64,000 bases of DNA from Notolepis coatsorum (lineage: Eukaryota > Chordata > Actinopteri > Aulopiformes > Paralepididae): assembly GCA_963971535.1 (NCBI GenBank), contig OZ020586.1:75064949-75128948 (forward strand), written 5' to 3'. The position numbers and the translations under genes were made by a program. Each line of letters begins with the position of its first letter. Position 1 is the stretch's first letter. Positions 31,997-43,791 of this stretch are shown here, piece by piece. The notes under the pieces were generated by a model. That model was not told where the DNA came from. It was given only the letters and a program-made list of their open reading frames with translations, and ran no database searches.

Positions 31997-32466
31997 AAAG
32001 GCGGCTAGGTGGCGCAGTGGGCAAGGCGCTCGCCACCAACGCAGGAGATGCTGGGTTCGAGCCCAGCTCTCTGCGTTGCTACCAGCTTGGCTGGTCGTTC
32101 ATACTAATACAATTGGCAGTATTAGGGGGTGGGAAGCTGGTGGGTGGGAATCGGACGTTGTGGACAGCGACTCCTACAGGTCGGTTGGTGCGCCTGCGCA
32201 GTAGAATCAGGAAGCGACAAGGGCGGCGTGTCCCTCCCACGCAGACCCTCGCCGCTGAGAGATCGCGCTGTGCAGGTGAAAAGATGCGACGGCTGCCTCC
32301 TCGAGTACCGGAGGGGACACGTGATGCAAGGCTTCGTCCACATTGCAGCCGGCTTGTGGAAGGCATGGCCTAACAACGTTCGAGACAGGGGAGGGTAGAA
32401 TTGGACAATGCGAAATTGGGGACGGGAGAAAAATAGAAAAATGGGGAGAAAAAGTAGATAAAAAAA
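31997..32466 (+). mobile_element. tRNA-derived SINE, copy 1
   Basis: A box in TAGGTGGCGCAGTGGGCAAG (about 32006) and B box GGGTTCGAGCCC (32053-32064), a body of about 350 bp including GTTGTGGACAGCGACTCCTA, and an A-rich end. Flanked by AAGTGTCCTTGA on both sides. Confidence 0.85.
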
Positions 32467-32478
32467 AAGTGTCCTTGA

Positions 32479-32965
32479 AAGGGGAGGTCAGGTGGCGTAG
32501 CGGAGATTGCGCTCATCACCAATGCAAGAGGCTGCGGTCTCGACTCCCGGAGTCAGCATTGCTTGAGTCTTGGGCTGATCGTCATACTAACTCGTTTGGC
32601 TGGGTTAGGGGGAGGGCAAGTCGTGGGTGGTAATTGGTAAACTGGCGTTGTGGACAGCGACGCCTACAGGTCAGGTCTGGGCGCTTGCTCAGCGAAAGGC
32701 AGGAATTGATGAAGGCAGCGTGACCTCCCACGCATTACACTTCACCAATGAGAGTCCTCGCTGCCAGGTGAAAAAAGAATCACTGGCTGTCGCCGCATGT
32801 GTCGGAGGAAGCGTGCGGATGACTTCAGGTCAGGGTTCCCTTGCACCGACCAGTAGGAGAATATGCGCACAACAACCAGGTAGGGGAGGGGGGGAATTGG
32901 CACAACGACTAAATTGGGACGGGGAGAAAACAGAGAAAAATCTGAGAAAGAGAGGATTAAAAAAA
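32479..32965 (+). mobile_element. tRNA-derived SINE, copy 2, diverged
   Basis: Same layout as copy 1: TCAGGTGGCGTAGCGGAGAT head, GTTGTGGACAGCGACGCCTA body and an A-rich end, but more diverged, with a weaker B box (GTCTCGACTCCC). Flanked by AAGTGTCCTTGA at 32467-32478 and 32966-32977. Confidence 0.8.
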
Positions 32966-33060
32966 AAGTGTCCTTGAGCAAAGCACTGAATCCCAACCCA
33001 CTCCAGGGGTAGCAGGGGTTCTGTAGTACAAGCGTCTGTGCTGCCCCCCAACATGCGTAC

Positions 33061-33835
33061 CTGAATGTGTTTGTCAGAGAGCCAACGCACTTACAAACTG
33101 AACCAGCTGGTGAGGAAGGATAGCTCCACAGTGGGAGTGAAACTGGTCAAACTAGAGGTGGTGGCAGAGATGAGGATGAAGCAAATGCTGGACATTATAC
33201 TGGAAAACCCCCACCCCCTCTATGATGAGCTAGCCAAGAGGACAACCCCCACCCCCTCTACGAGGAGCTAGCTACGATGAGGAGCATGTTCAGCCATAGA
33301 CTTTTCTCCCCCAACACAACACAAACAGCCTCGGCCAGTCCTTCATGCCAATAGCCATCAGGCTCCGCAAACCGTGGGCACGGACTGCTGCAGAGTGCCT
33401 TCAGAGCAGCTAATGGCTGGAGAACTTGCGAGCTTAGGACTGTCTGACTCTTAATACTGAACACTGCAATCTGGACTAATACATTATGGACCATGTATGG
33501 ACCATGTACTGTATACTATACTATGATCACTACTCTTACATAGTAGGGCAAATATAACTGAGAGGGCATACATACCCTCATCTTGCACCTTGACCTTTTT
33601 ACACCGCCTACTTGCCCATATGCGCATGTCCAGAGATAATTATATTGTTATTTTGTTTACACTGCCTATTTTTATTCTATTTTATTTGTACTTCTCAACT
33701 GTACTATATTAGTTTTCTATTACCTGTATCATGTATTCTACTGCCTGTACCCCCCCCCCCCCCCTCCCCCATGCTGCTATGATGCCTGAATTTCTCCAAG
33801 GGGATCAATTAAGGAATATCTTATCTTAATTCATT
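33061..33835 (+). mobile_element. LINE 3' fragment with ORF2 C-terminal remnant
   Basis: A frame at 33080-33270 reads KLNQLVRKDSSTVGVKLVKL, matching NKLNKLVRKASSVVGVELVK at 51660-51893 (minus strand). The 3' UTR (CACTGCAATCTGGACTAATA, C-run at about 33751) ends in CCAAGGGGATCAATTAAGG. 5' truncated; there is no reverse transcriptase. Confidence 0.75.
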
Positions 33836-33879
33836 CCACTATTATTACTATGTTCTGCTCCATTACTATTACTATTACC

Positions 33880-34274
33880 AGTGCTTAGTGGTGTAACGGT
33901 ACACAGAAGCCATGGTTCGGTACAGACCTCGGTTTTGGAGTCACAGTTCAGTACGAGTTTGGTACAACAGGAAAGAAGCAACAAAAATCCCAAATGTATA
34001 AGGCTAGGTTTCTTTTGGTTTATTTTGAACAGACAGTAGTGCAAGTTATACTTAGTTCCACTTAGTGTAGTATATTCCACCCTGAGAGAGTTGGTAGATA
34101 GTTGGTACAGCCTGGCCCTGTAGTATATCAAGCAGTAAACATAACAGTGAACATACACAATGGGTACTCATCTCATCTCTCTGTGTGAATAGGTCCGCAT
34201 GGTCGCGGTACTGGCGCTCCCTCCTCAGTGCACAATCAGCGATATATTCCAGCAACAAACATTAGATATACCAT

Positions 34275-34276
<2 letters not shown>
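33880..34276. other. Possible eroded hAT terminus, otherwise unassigned
   Basis: GTGTAACGGTACACAG (33890) with nearby GGTTCGGTAC/TTCAGTACGAG resembles a hAT terminus, but no partner end was found. Confidence 0.35.

Positions 34277-34367
<91 letters not shown>
34277..34367. repeat. (GT)n microsatellite
   Basis: About 45 uninterrupted GT units. A second tract of about 25 units lies at 34866-34919. Confidence 0.95.
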
Positions 34368-34370
<3 letters not shown>

Positions 34371-34866
34371 GTGGCTTTAACAAAACAGCCACTGTGAGCG
34401 GGGTTGACGACGCGCAATCCAAGAGCCAAAAGTCCAATGTTTCCATTTAACAAAGGAATTTATTAACAAATAATTTAAAGAAAGAATTTGCCCACTTGCC
34501 TTATAAAACAATTAATGTAAACAATGATTTCAAACCATATTTGCGGTAGAAAAACTGTGTCCGCTCCCCAGTCTCCCAACCAGGTATTTCCTATTCATTT
34601 CAGCCATTCCCAGGTGAAAGCAGTCCCCCTAATAAGGATCCTACCTGGCTCTGTAATAGCAGAGCTGACCCAAAGAGGGAGCCAGACCTAGATCAACCCT
34701 CAGCAAGCATAACTCATATTTATCCATAGCATAATATTGTCTGATTTGCATAACTTATATAAAACAATAAATCTTTTCTTTCAATATTCAACAAGTTTTC
34801 CTCCATAAATATAACCATCAACCATAACATAAAAAACAATAAATCCAATCAATTATTTCAGCTGCG

Positions 34867-34921
<55 letters not shown>

Positions 34922-35456
34922 GCCTAGCGCTGAGCACACCTGCCCAGGAGCATGCAGCTCCATATGCATCCTCCCCGAGCATGAGGCTGTTGCATCGTTG
35001 CTAATAAACTATTTCTATGGAATCCGTTAAACCTATCCTTTGTGTCTGTTCTGTTGTCATCTGTGTGGGTTCAACTCGTGAACAGTAAGATGACCGCAGC
35101 AGTTCAAAGAGGCAGTTGTTTGGGTGGCTGGGGTCTTTGATTATTCTATAGCCTTACCCATACAGCACTTGTTGTAAATGTCTTGGAGAGTGGGAAGCCC
35201 CCCTCCAATTGTGCGTTTATTTATTTATTGCAGTGTTTCTGTAGTGCTTTTATTTATTTTTGGACATCACACAATGCCTCGTTGAATCATGACTATAATG
35301 TAAAACGTAATTGTTAATGATACAAATATTGTTGTACTTATTATTATCATTATAATGTTATAAAAATAATACATCATCAACATGTGCTCCAACTCCAGAT
35401 CCAGTGACCAACATGCCCTCAAGCACCAGGTCCACATTCAGAAAGTATTGAGAGTA
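34371..35456. other. Unassigned interval
   Basis: Apart from the (GT)n at 34866-34919 I see no gene, element ends or RNA promoter boxes. Confidence 0.4.
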
Positions 35457-35751
35457 CTGATCTAGAGTCAGAGTCAGTCTGTTAGTTTGAATAAGGTCAT
35501 GAAGACAAGTGATCCTGGTCACTGATCTAGAGTCAGAGTCAGTCTGTTAGTTTGAATAAGGTCATGAAGACAAGTGTTCCTGGTCATTGATCTAGTCAGA
35601 TTCAGTCTGTTAGGATGAATAGGGTCATGAACACAAGTGTTCCTGGTCACTGATCTAGAGTCAGCTTCAGTCTAGTTAGTTTGAATCAGGTCATGAAGAC
35701 AGGTGATCCTGGTCACTGATCTGGAGTAAGCTTCAGTCTAGTTAGTTTGAA
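35457..35751. repeat. 63-66-bp minisatellite, about 4.5 units
   Basis: Units start ACTGATCTAGAGTCAG at 35457, 35521, 35586, 35649 and 35715 and contain GGTCATGAAGACAAGTG. Confidence 0.9.
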
Positions 35752-36072
35752 TTCTAACTATTCCTCATAAATTAATAGCAAAATGAGGAATCGTTAAATG
35801 CCCCTGTTCTTTAAAGAGGCACTTTACCAAAAAACATTGCTGATTTATTTTGCACATAATCTCACACACATCCAAAGACTCTAAACAGTTTTGCACACAT
35901 TCATTTATTTATTTATTCAGTTATTGAGAGTAAATGAGTTTGAATATGGCCACCAGTGATGTCATCGGGGGCAAAATCCTTGTGTTAATTACAGCACCAT
36001 GAAATGATAAGGCAGCAGTCCCTATAAAGGTATTGCTATTTTTTTATTTACATAATTTCATGGTGCTGTAAT

Positions 36073-36172
36073 TAGGGCTGACCTTCGAAGCTTTTTTTGG
36101 CAATCGAAGCTTCGGGGCCGAGCTTCGATTTTAATTCGAAGCTTCGAAAAAAAAAAAAAAAAATGTTTTTTT

Positions 36173-36204
<32 letters not shown>

Positions 36205-36771
36205 TATCTTATGTTGTGGGACTTGTACAGCACTTTCGTAAACGTTGTTGTTTTTAAATGTGCTCTATAAATAAAGTGGGTTGGATTAATTAATTAAGTA
36301 GCCCCTTTCGTGACTGACGCATCCAACAAGGTTTCACTCGGCTGTGTGATTTAATTCAAGGTGGATCGCTGTTGTCGTTTGAACAACTTCAGATTTCATG
36401 GGAACTACCAATCCCCCAAATCAAGAATGTTTAAGATGAATGAAGTAAGATTTTGATTATTTGAAATATGGCCTGTGTAGACTAAACTATGCACAGAATT
36501 ATGTCAGTCTACAAGGTCCGGATTCTACATGGTCCGGCAATGTAGACCTTGTAGACTCCACTACAGACCAATTATCAGTGAATGTTCATGCATTTTTAAG
36601 AAGGGCAACTTCCACAAAAAAACAAAGAACTCACCAAAACATCTCAGTAGCACCTTATCTAAATGTTGAGATTCATATTTATTTATGTATTGCATGCATT
36701 TCTACATTTTATTTCCTATTTTGTTTATTCATCCCAGTATCTTTCTTTCTTATGTGTGGAATTCTACAAGG

Positions 36772-36817
<46 letters not shown>

Positions 36818-37136
36818 CACACACACCTACACACACACACACACACTTACATTTAGTCATTTAGCTGACGCTTTTATCCAAAGCGACTTACAAGTTCTGT
36901 ACGACAAGACAGCAAGAAGGGTACAACTCTATCAGCTGAGTAACAATGTTCATCAAAGTGTTGCGTGTTACAGTGTAGGTTAGTTTATTAGGACAAGTGC
37001 ATGACAGTAAGGTTAGTCACGGTTAGATTTTTATTTTTTTTTATTTTTATCATTTCAGATAATGGTTGAAGAAGTGAGTCTTTAGTCGACGGCGAAAGAT
37101 TGGACGGGATTCGGCTGTCCTAACTGGGATGGGTAG

Positions 37137-37204
<68 letters not shown>

Positions 37205-37359
37205 CACACACACAAATCGAAGTAAAACAATTTAAAATTAAAAAAAAAAAAATTGAAAAAGGTTTTTTTTTTTTTTTAACTTCGTTTTTTTTTTTAATGT
37301 TCGAAGCTTGTGCCATCGAATCGAACGTTCGAAGCTTCGAAGCATTTAAGACAGCCCTA
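36073..37359. mobile_element. hAT-like non-autonomous element, TSD GCTGTAAT
   Basis: The ends are TAGGGCTG and CAGCCCTA with TTCGAAGCTTCGA motifs near both. A perfect 8-bp duplication GCTGTAAT lies at 36065-36072 and 37360-37367. The interior contains (CA)n tracts (36779-36842 and 37138-37215) bracketing an L2-like LINE tail. Confidence 0.9.
36843..37137 (-). mobile_element. L2-like LINE 3' fragment
   Basis: A shorter copy of the family at 4983-6520: on the minus strand it ends CTTGTAAGTCGCTTTGG..AAATGACTAAATGTAA at 36843. Both sides are (CA)n. Confidence 0.8.
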
Positions 37360-37681
37360 GCTGTAATTAACACAACACAAGGATTCAATGTCCCCGATGA
37401 CATCACTGGTGGTGGCCATATAATATTCAAACTCATTCACTCTCAATAACGGTCAAACTAAATTAATGTGTGCAAAACTGTTTCGAGTTTTTGCACACGG
37501 TGTGAGATTATGTGCAAATAAATCAGCATTGTTTTTTTGGGGTCAAGTGCCCCTTTAATTCCCTAGAAGTTAGCCAGAAGAGAGAGTGCATACGAGGTCA
37601 TGGGTTTCATTCTCTCCTCTCATCATTATCTCACAGCCAGAATATTCTCAGAAGGGGGGGACCCTGGAACAACATGTCATT

Positions 37682-38133
37682 AAATGTCTGTGTTATAACG
37701 CAGACTGGGAGTCCTTGACTTGCTCTCAAAGGAACACGCCAACATTTTGGGAAATACCGTCTTCTCCAGAGAGAGACAAGAAGATAGATACCAGTTTCCT
37801 CTCTGTGTGTTCAGTAGAAAGCTATCTGGCTGCACGTTAGCCTAGCTTAGCACAATGAATGGAAGCGGACATGACCGGTTAGCCTTCAGGAGAGGTGTTA
37901 ATTGGACAATGCCTAGGCTAACCGGTCATGTCCGCTTCCATTCATTGTGCTAAGCTAGGCTAACATGCAGCCAGATAGCTTTCTACTGAACGCACAGAGA
38001 GGAAACTGGTATCTATCTTCTTGTCTCTATCTGGAGAAGACGGTAAGCTAATTTCCCGAAATGTTGGCGTGTTCCTTTAAATGTCTATTATAACACAGAC
38101 CGGGAGTCCTTGACCCGCTCTTAACACATTCCC
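37682..38133. mobile_element. Foldback MITE within a 45-bp direct repeat
   Basis: Arms AAAGGAACACGCCAACATTT (37728) and its inverse (ending 38079) are about 165 bp each and nearly perfect, joined by a short spacer at about 37895-37915. TTAA is at the right end (38077) and TCAA at the left, so the target was probably TTAA. Outside lie direct repeats AAATGTCT..TATAAC.CAGAC.GGGAGTC at 37682-37727 and 38079-38122. Confidence 0.8.
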
Positions 38134-39080
38134 TGCCATAACTTATATCCATCAATATAGCCAGTCTGCCACCACTGTAAGTCTATGGAGATGTTCACCT
38201 TCTTTGCAGGGCTATAACTTTTTAAATTGTATTGCTAAATTGACATTACTATGGCCCATTCAACATCGATTATCTATCGTTCAGGATGTAGGAACGTTAT
38301 ACTTTTTCATTCATACATTCATACTAAAATACCGTCTAGAATATAAGTATGTTTTTATCGTTTTCTGCAGTAATTCCTAGAACGTGAGTTATAGGCCTAA
38401 ACGCATAATTTATATAGATTATCGATTGCCGTTTATTCCCTAGACACGCTATATAAAAGAATTCAACTGTATATGATCGTATACGTTATGCGTCATCATG
38501 CACGGAGGAAAGGGGGGGGGGGGGGGTCGTTTATAATTCCGTGATCGTCAGTAAATGCTTTATGTAGTATGGGTGATATATTGATCAGATGGTTTGCAGT
38601 GAAATGAATAAACAATTGGGCTGAAAATAACGTTAGCGTCCTCTTATCGTGCGTCAAAGAGACTGCCGGTGAAATATCCCAAGTATAGGACGTCGATCGC
38701 CTAGGTCCATTTCCGGTTTGTATGTCGCAATAAACGCCGAAATCATATCGATTATTAAGTTTATAAAGCGATTGATATGTACTATAGTGTCGGGAGCCTT
38801 GCAACAATGTCTGACGGCCGGATGAATTTAATCGACGCACACCTCCCACTTCCTGTTGTTCGAGTGTAACTCGCCCGACCATCCACCAGGCGGCGGTATT
38901 GAGCTGTCGTTGTATTGAGCCGTAGGGTCCAGCTGCAGCGTCAGAGGTGTATATATGAATTATGAATGCCATGGCGAAAAAATGAAATATTGATCTCAAT
39001 ATCGCTGTACAGCGTGGTCTGGGAGACAACACATGGCAGGCAATAACGCTGTACAGCGTGGATGGCGGGGAATGTGTTAA
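38121..39080. mobile_element. piggyBac-like MITE, TTAA target
   Basis: TTAACACATTCCCTGCCA (38121) and TGGCGGGGAATGTGTTAA (to 39080) are inverted with one mismatch; TTAA is duplicated. The 211-codon frame on the minus strand at 38496-39131 crosses the element end and shows no domain I recognise, so I do not call a gene. Confidence 0.75.
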
Positions 39081-39155
39081 GCCTCCCAATAGTATTGTTT
39101 GTTTTGCTTCTCTCTTACCGGTGAGGTGCAACCGGTACTTCCTTGTGCATTTGGA

Positions 39156-39670
39156 TTGGATTGGATTGGATAGTCTTTATTATTCCTGAAGGGGCAATTT
39201 GGTTTGCAACAGTAATAGTACACAGCACAACCAGTACACGTGGCAAATATACAATAAAGACATAAATACATTCAAACATAACATACAATAGATCACCATA
39301 AAACTGCAATCAGGTGTAAAATAAGAACACAGAGTATTTGTTAAAGTGTCTAATGCAGCTAAGCCTAAAGCCTAAAGAAGACCGATGGTCTTCCGGCACA
39401 CTTTAACAATACCTCCCAGCCTATTTTTATTAGGTGACTCCATGAGCAGCGGAGGCACGTTACTAGCTACTACTATGGTACAAAACTCTCTCCGACTCAG
39501 CCCACAGCACCGGCTGGCGTGGCCTACTTGTATACAGGCAGCTTCAGTGTCTGTCTGGACCCCCCTGGGATCCAACACCAAATTGTGGCTGCCAATTTTC
39601 ACAGAACATGACACTTGGAAGTGATAACGTTCCACGTCAGACAAGTAATGAAGCCATAACGAAAACATAA
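39156..39670 (-). mobile_element. LINE 3' fragment with (ATCCA)n tail
   Basis: On the minus strand a partial ORF2 end (KNRLGGIVKVCRKTIG, about 39372-39425) is followed by a 3' UTR and GGAATAATAAAGACTATCC, then (AATCC)n at 39153-39169. Confidence 0.65.
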
Positions 39671-41374
39671 CAAAACCATGATGAACGCTGTGTGTATGAC
39701 TGGCATTACTCGGGAAAGGTGAAAGGTTAAGACCAGTATTTGGCTGGATTTAGGCTCTAGTCTCCAGGCGTGCTTTCCTTCTTAAAACAGTGTTGTACGC
39801 TCAACATCTGATCTTAAAGATGCACAAGGTAGCATTCGCTGTACAGAATCACTCCTCATTCGTTTTCCGAAACGAGTCTGAAAGGAAAGTTCTTCAAGGC
39901 ATGACTTCAAACCCACACATGCTCCAATAAAAAGACAATGACAATACAATAATGACACATACTTTTTCCTGTTGGCTTCTGCTATTGTGTCGCCTCTCGA
40001 GGGCTTTTGGCTGTTCAAATTGGTTGAACAGCTTTGAACAACAACATCATCAACAACAGGCCATATCTGTGTAGTTAGTTTATTGGTAATTCCATTAGTC
40101 TACAGACCATTAGAGACGGTGGTCACAGAGTGGAATACCTGTTATTACAGATCAATAGTAGCTTTAACAATGTAATAAATGGAGTCTGTAGACTGGAGTA
40201 TAGGCCACCACTACTGACGGCGGCACAGGTAGAGAATAATCTGATTTGACAGGTTGGAAGCATTGCTGACAAATGGCCCGTAGCCTTAATTGCGCGCGCG
40301 CGCGCACGCACTCACACGCACACACACACGCACGCACGCAAACAACAGTGTTCGGGCACGGTTTTAAAATCACCATAACCAGGTAGTGGAAGAACAGGCT
40401 ACTCTTTTCAGGCCATTTCACAATTTCTAACGAATCCGACCGACCGACAGCCATTATTAGAGCTATACTGTACCTCCATGCAACTCTCTCCATGACCGAG
40501 TCGGTGCCGGAGAACATCAACTATAGCCATGAATGACAAGATTCGCATTATAATAATAAAGTGCACGTAGGATATATACGTTACGCGAGATACACATGTG
40601 ATTATATTGAGCTATATCTAATGAATACGAGTAAGCGGATCTGTCCCTGAGAGAAGGAGAAAAGACGCAGGAAGGAAATGTATCATTCTACTTACCCTGA
40701 AATATTACAGTCCAAGCCAACGATACAGGCCTATGAATGTTCATATACGAGATTAGATATTTTGGTTAATAGGCGTTAAAAAATTGGACTATAACCGACG
40801 TCTCTATTTACGTAAATCCCGTGGCATATATTCAATTTAATGTAGAAGTAACTATACTGTCCAGCCCAGGCGATACAGTGTAACCAGTGTACGACCGACG
40901 TCATTGACATCGTGTCCGTGATTGACCTATCGGGAATCCAATAGGAGGCCGACTTTCGGGCAGCTAATCCAATCACGGGACCAGTTACTGAAAGGGGGCG
41001 ATCTGAAGGAGAGGACATGACGGAGGTGACGGCCATGTTCTTGCGATTGTGTTTGTATCCCTCCGCTTCGGTATTTACCTTTTGCATGATTTTGCATGTG
41101 GAGAAAATGTCACCGTACTGTCTGTAGCCCATAATAACCAGTCAGCTTTCCATAGAGAGAACCCCTTTACGATGGTTTTTCACACCATGTAGTAACTAAA
41201 CCGTGTGACATTGGAGTTTACTGTCGTTTTAGGTGGCAAAGAAGGGGAAACATGTTTGGGCTGTAACAACCACAGGCCTGAGTTTGTTCCTATTTTACGC
41301 GTCATTGCATCAGTAGGTGGAGCTGGGCTATGTGCAGTTACTCAAGGATGATTGAGACTAATTCAATCATAATA
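39671..41374. other. 1.7-kb interval without recognisable elements
   Basis: Contains a (GC)n(CA)n alternating purine-pyrimidine tract at 40289-40340. The frames at 40164-40520 and 40776-41132 (minus) lack recognisable domains. This is the least repeat-like stretch of the window and could be ordinary intergenic or intronic host DNA. Confidence 0.4.
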
Positions 41375-41850
41375 ATTCAACTATGTTGCCATATTCAGTT
41401 CATACAGTACCTGCCTACTGTCTTCACTGTCTACAACTACCTTACACTGTAATCATAACCGTATGTATTCTCTCCCCACCGTATGTATATTTCTCTCCCA
41501 CCCACCCCCTAATGTACAGTCTCCTCCCCATCATAATATGTATATACTCTGTCAGGATCTATGGGTAACAGTACTATTTGCATATTATATATGTCACAAA
41601 TGTAACAGTACTATACCTGTATGTCATGTATGTCCCTATGCCATAAATGTCATGATGTCATATGTATGTTGTGTATGTCATAAATGTCACTATGAATTGA
41701 AAATGGGGGACCCTGATGTAAACCAGACAAACGTCTTTCTCTGGTCTGCATCCCCTTAACAATTGTGTTTATTGAGCCGTAGGCCTACTGTATTGTACCC
41801 ATTCTGCAATCTGTTAAATAAAGTTTTCATTAATTCATTAATTCATAACT
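41375..41850 (+). mobile_element. Retrotransposon 3' end, (ATTC)n-tailed family
   Basis: Matches 14600-15056: AATGTACAGTC, CAGTACTATTTGCATA, GGGGGACCCTGATGTAAACC, GTCTGCATCCC, then TGTTAAATAAAGTTTTCATT with an (ATTC)n-like tail. Confidence 0.7.
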
Positions 41851-41984
41851 ACCTATACCTCAAGCTATAGTCTACCCATTTCAACTTTGTATGATAGCAT
41901 GTACAATAATGTATATTATAATATTATATATGAATAATATACCGTATGTATATTTACCATATATATTTATCCACATCTGTATGA

Positions 41985-42165
41985 ATATACCTGCATATAA
42001 TCATTTTTACATACCACTATGAATAGAAAATAGGGGACCCTGATGTAAACAAGACAAACGTCTTTCTCTGGTCTGCATCCCAATTATGTGTATTGATTGA
42101 GCCGTACTGTATTGTACCCATTCTGCAATCTGTTAAATAAAGTTTTCATTCATTCATGCATTCAT
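41985..42165 (+). mobile_element. Retrotransposon 3' end, shorter copy
   Basis: Repeats the last part of the preceding copy (GGGGACCCTGATGTAAACAA to TTCATTCATTCATGCATTC). Confidence 0.7.
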
Positions 42166-42475
42166 TCACCTGTATAGTATATCAATTATCTGTATGGCCG
42201 CTGGCCAGTATGACTTACTGCCATAGTGTTTTTATACCTGTATCACTGTACATAATATTACTATAACACTGTACTTACATCTGATTAGCATTATTACTCA
42301 GTAGTACTCTTTTATATATTCCAGTTGAATCACTTGTACATTATATATGGTTAATGCAATATTAGATGCTAATTAAATTTTGTTATATACTGTACTTGTA
42401 CTGTAGAATGACAATATATCTGAATCTAATTTAACCCCTGACAAATCTTCAAGTGGATTGATTCAGAGGGTATAA
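42166..42475. other. Unassigned AT-rich interval
   Basis: No gene or element ends seen. Confidence 0.4.
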
Positions 42476-43128
42476 TAATAATAATAATAACTTTATTTGT
42501 ATAGCACTTTTCATACAGAGGTTGCAGTTCAAAGTGCTTCACAACAGCAAAAAATACAGGCATAAGCGAGCATAAAAAGATAGACAGGTAGAATCACAGT
42601 GTTTCACATTAGGATCTAGCATCCCAATAGGCTCTCCGCTTACAGTTTTCAGTAACACAAATAGTAAAAATAGTTTAAAATGATTCAGTTTAAAAATAGT
42701 CAAAAAATTATAAAATAGAACGGACATAAAAAATACAGGCATGAGCGAGCATAGCAAGATATGGCAAATCACAGTGTTTCACATTAGGATCTAGCAACCT
42801 AATAGGCTCTCTATTCAGTAATACTCCTGTAATTCATGAACAAATAATCAGTGTTTCACATTTGGATCTAGCAAATAATAAGAATAAAATGATTCAGTTT
42901 AAAAATAGTCATAAATAATCAGTGTTTCACATTTGGATCTAGCAAATAATAAGAATAGTTTAAAATGATTCAGTTTAAAAATAGTCATCAGTAAGAAGTA
43001 AAAAGTGCAATAACCGACACATGAATTTGATAGGCAGTGTAAAAGAGTAGGCAGGGTAAGAATAAATACAAGTTGTGTCAGGATATCCCTGATGTTTCCT
43101 CTTGCCACTAGGTGGTAGCAGATATCTA

Positions 43129-43683
43129 TCAGTGAAATGCCTGAGCAAAGAGATAGGTTTTAAGCTGTCTTTTAAAGATGTCTAGCGAGTTGGCTTCCCT
43201 GATGTTTTGGGGTAGTTTGTTCCATAGTTTTGGGGCATAGTTGATAAAGGCTGCATTACCGATCCTCTTTTGACTGCTTCTGGGAGCCTCTAGTAGTCCA
43301 GCAGCTGATGATCGCAGTGTTCTTGCTGGTGTGTAATTTATTAGAGTGTTGGCGATGTAGCTAGGTCCCTGTCCATTTAGAGCTTTGTATGTAAGGAGAA
43401 GGACCTTAAAGTCAATTCTAAATGTTACAGGAAGCCAGTGTAAAGCGGCTAGGACTGGACTAATGTGCTCTCTCCTTTTGGTTCTAGTTAGCAGTTGGGC
43501 TGCAGAGTTTTGGATTAGCTGAAGCCTCTCTGTGGTTTTCTTAGGGAGACCTGTGAAAAGTGCATTACAGTAGTCTAACCGGCTAGATATGAATGCATGA
43601 ATTAGCTTCTCAGCATCGTTCTGATTAATAAATGGTCGTACTTTTGCTATATTTCTGAGATGGAAGAACGATGTTTTCGTCAC
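43129..43683 (-). pseudogene. L2 ORF2 C-terminal domain, downstream of in-frame stop
   Basis: Same reading frame as the RT segment upstream, separated by a TAA at 43792-43794. The readable sequence between (43684-43791) continues the family pattern, so this is one ORF with a single nonsense change rather than two genes. It contains HAFISSRLDYCNALFTGLP and LIQNSAAQLLTRTK, the conserved region after the RT domain in L2 and CR1 ORF2. The GTG at 43681-43683 is not a real start. Confidence 0.88.
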
Positions 43684-43791
43684 TTTGCTAATATGAGAAT
43701 TGAAGTTCAGTTCTGAATCTATGATAACCCCAAGACTAGTGACCTCAGATTTGATCCAAGGGGTTAGTCCCCCCAGGTTCTTTATTAATGT

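Larger units (their letters stand above)
31900..33060 (+). mobile_element. Host SINE split by two later SINEs
   Basis: The host SINE has a B box GGTTCAATCCC (about 31945), then AAGTGTCCTTGA (31985-31996). Its continuation AAGTGTCCTTGAGCAAAGCA begins at 32966. The normally contiguous block GTGTCCTTG.GCAA.GCACT (compare 3278-3300) shows the interruption. The insertions are at 31997-32466 and 32479-32965. Confidence 0.75.
35811..37558. mobile_element. TTAA-flanked foldback element
   Basis: TTAA at 35811-35814 and 37555-37558 brackets long inverted arms of roughly 185 bp: 35815-35997 against 37364-37554, sharing ATCAGCATTG and GCCACCAGTGATGTCATCGG motifs in inverse. A hAT (36073-37359) interrupts the loop region. 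No transposase. Confidence 0.8.

Noticed and set aside
31729..32373. 214-codon plus-strand frame starting in Cys-Val repeats
   Set aside because: It is the (GT)n tract running into SINE sequence; no domain and explained by repeats.
38496..39131. 211-codon minus-strand frame
   Set aside because: It crosses the end of a TTAA-flanked MITE and has no recognisable domain.
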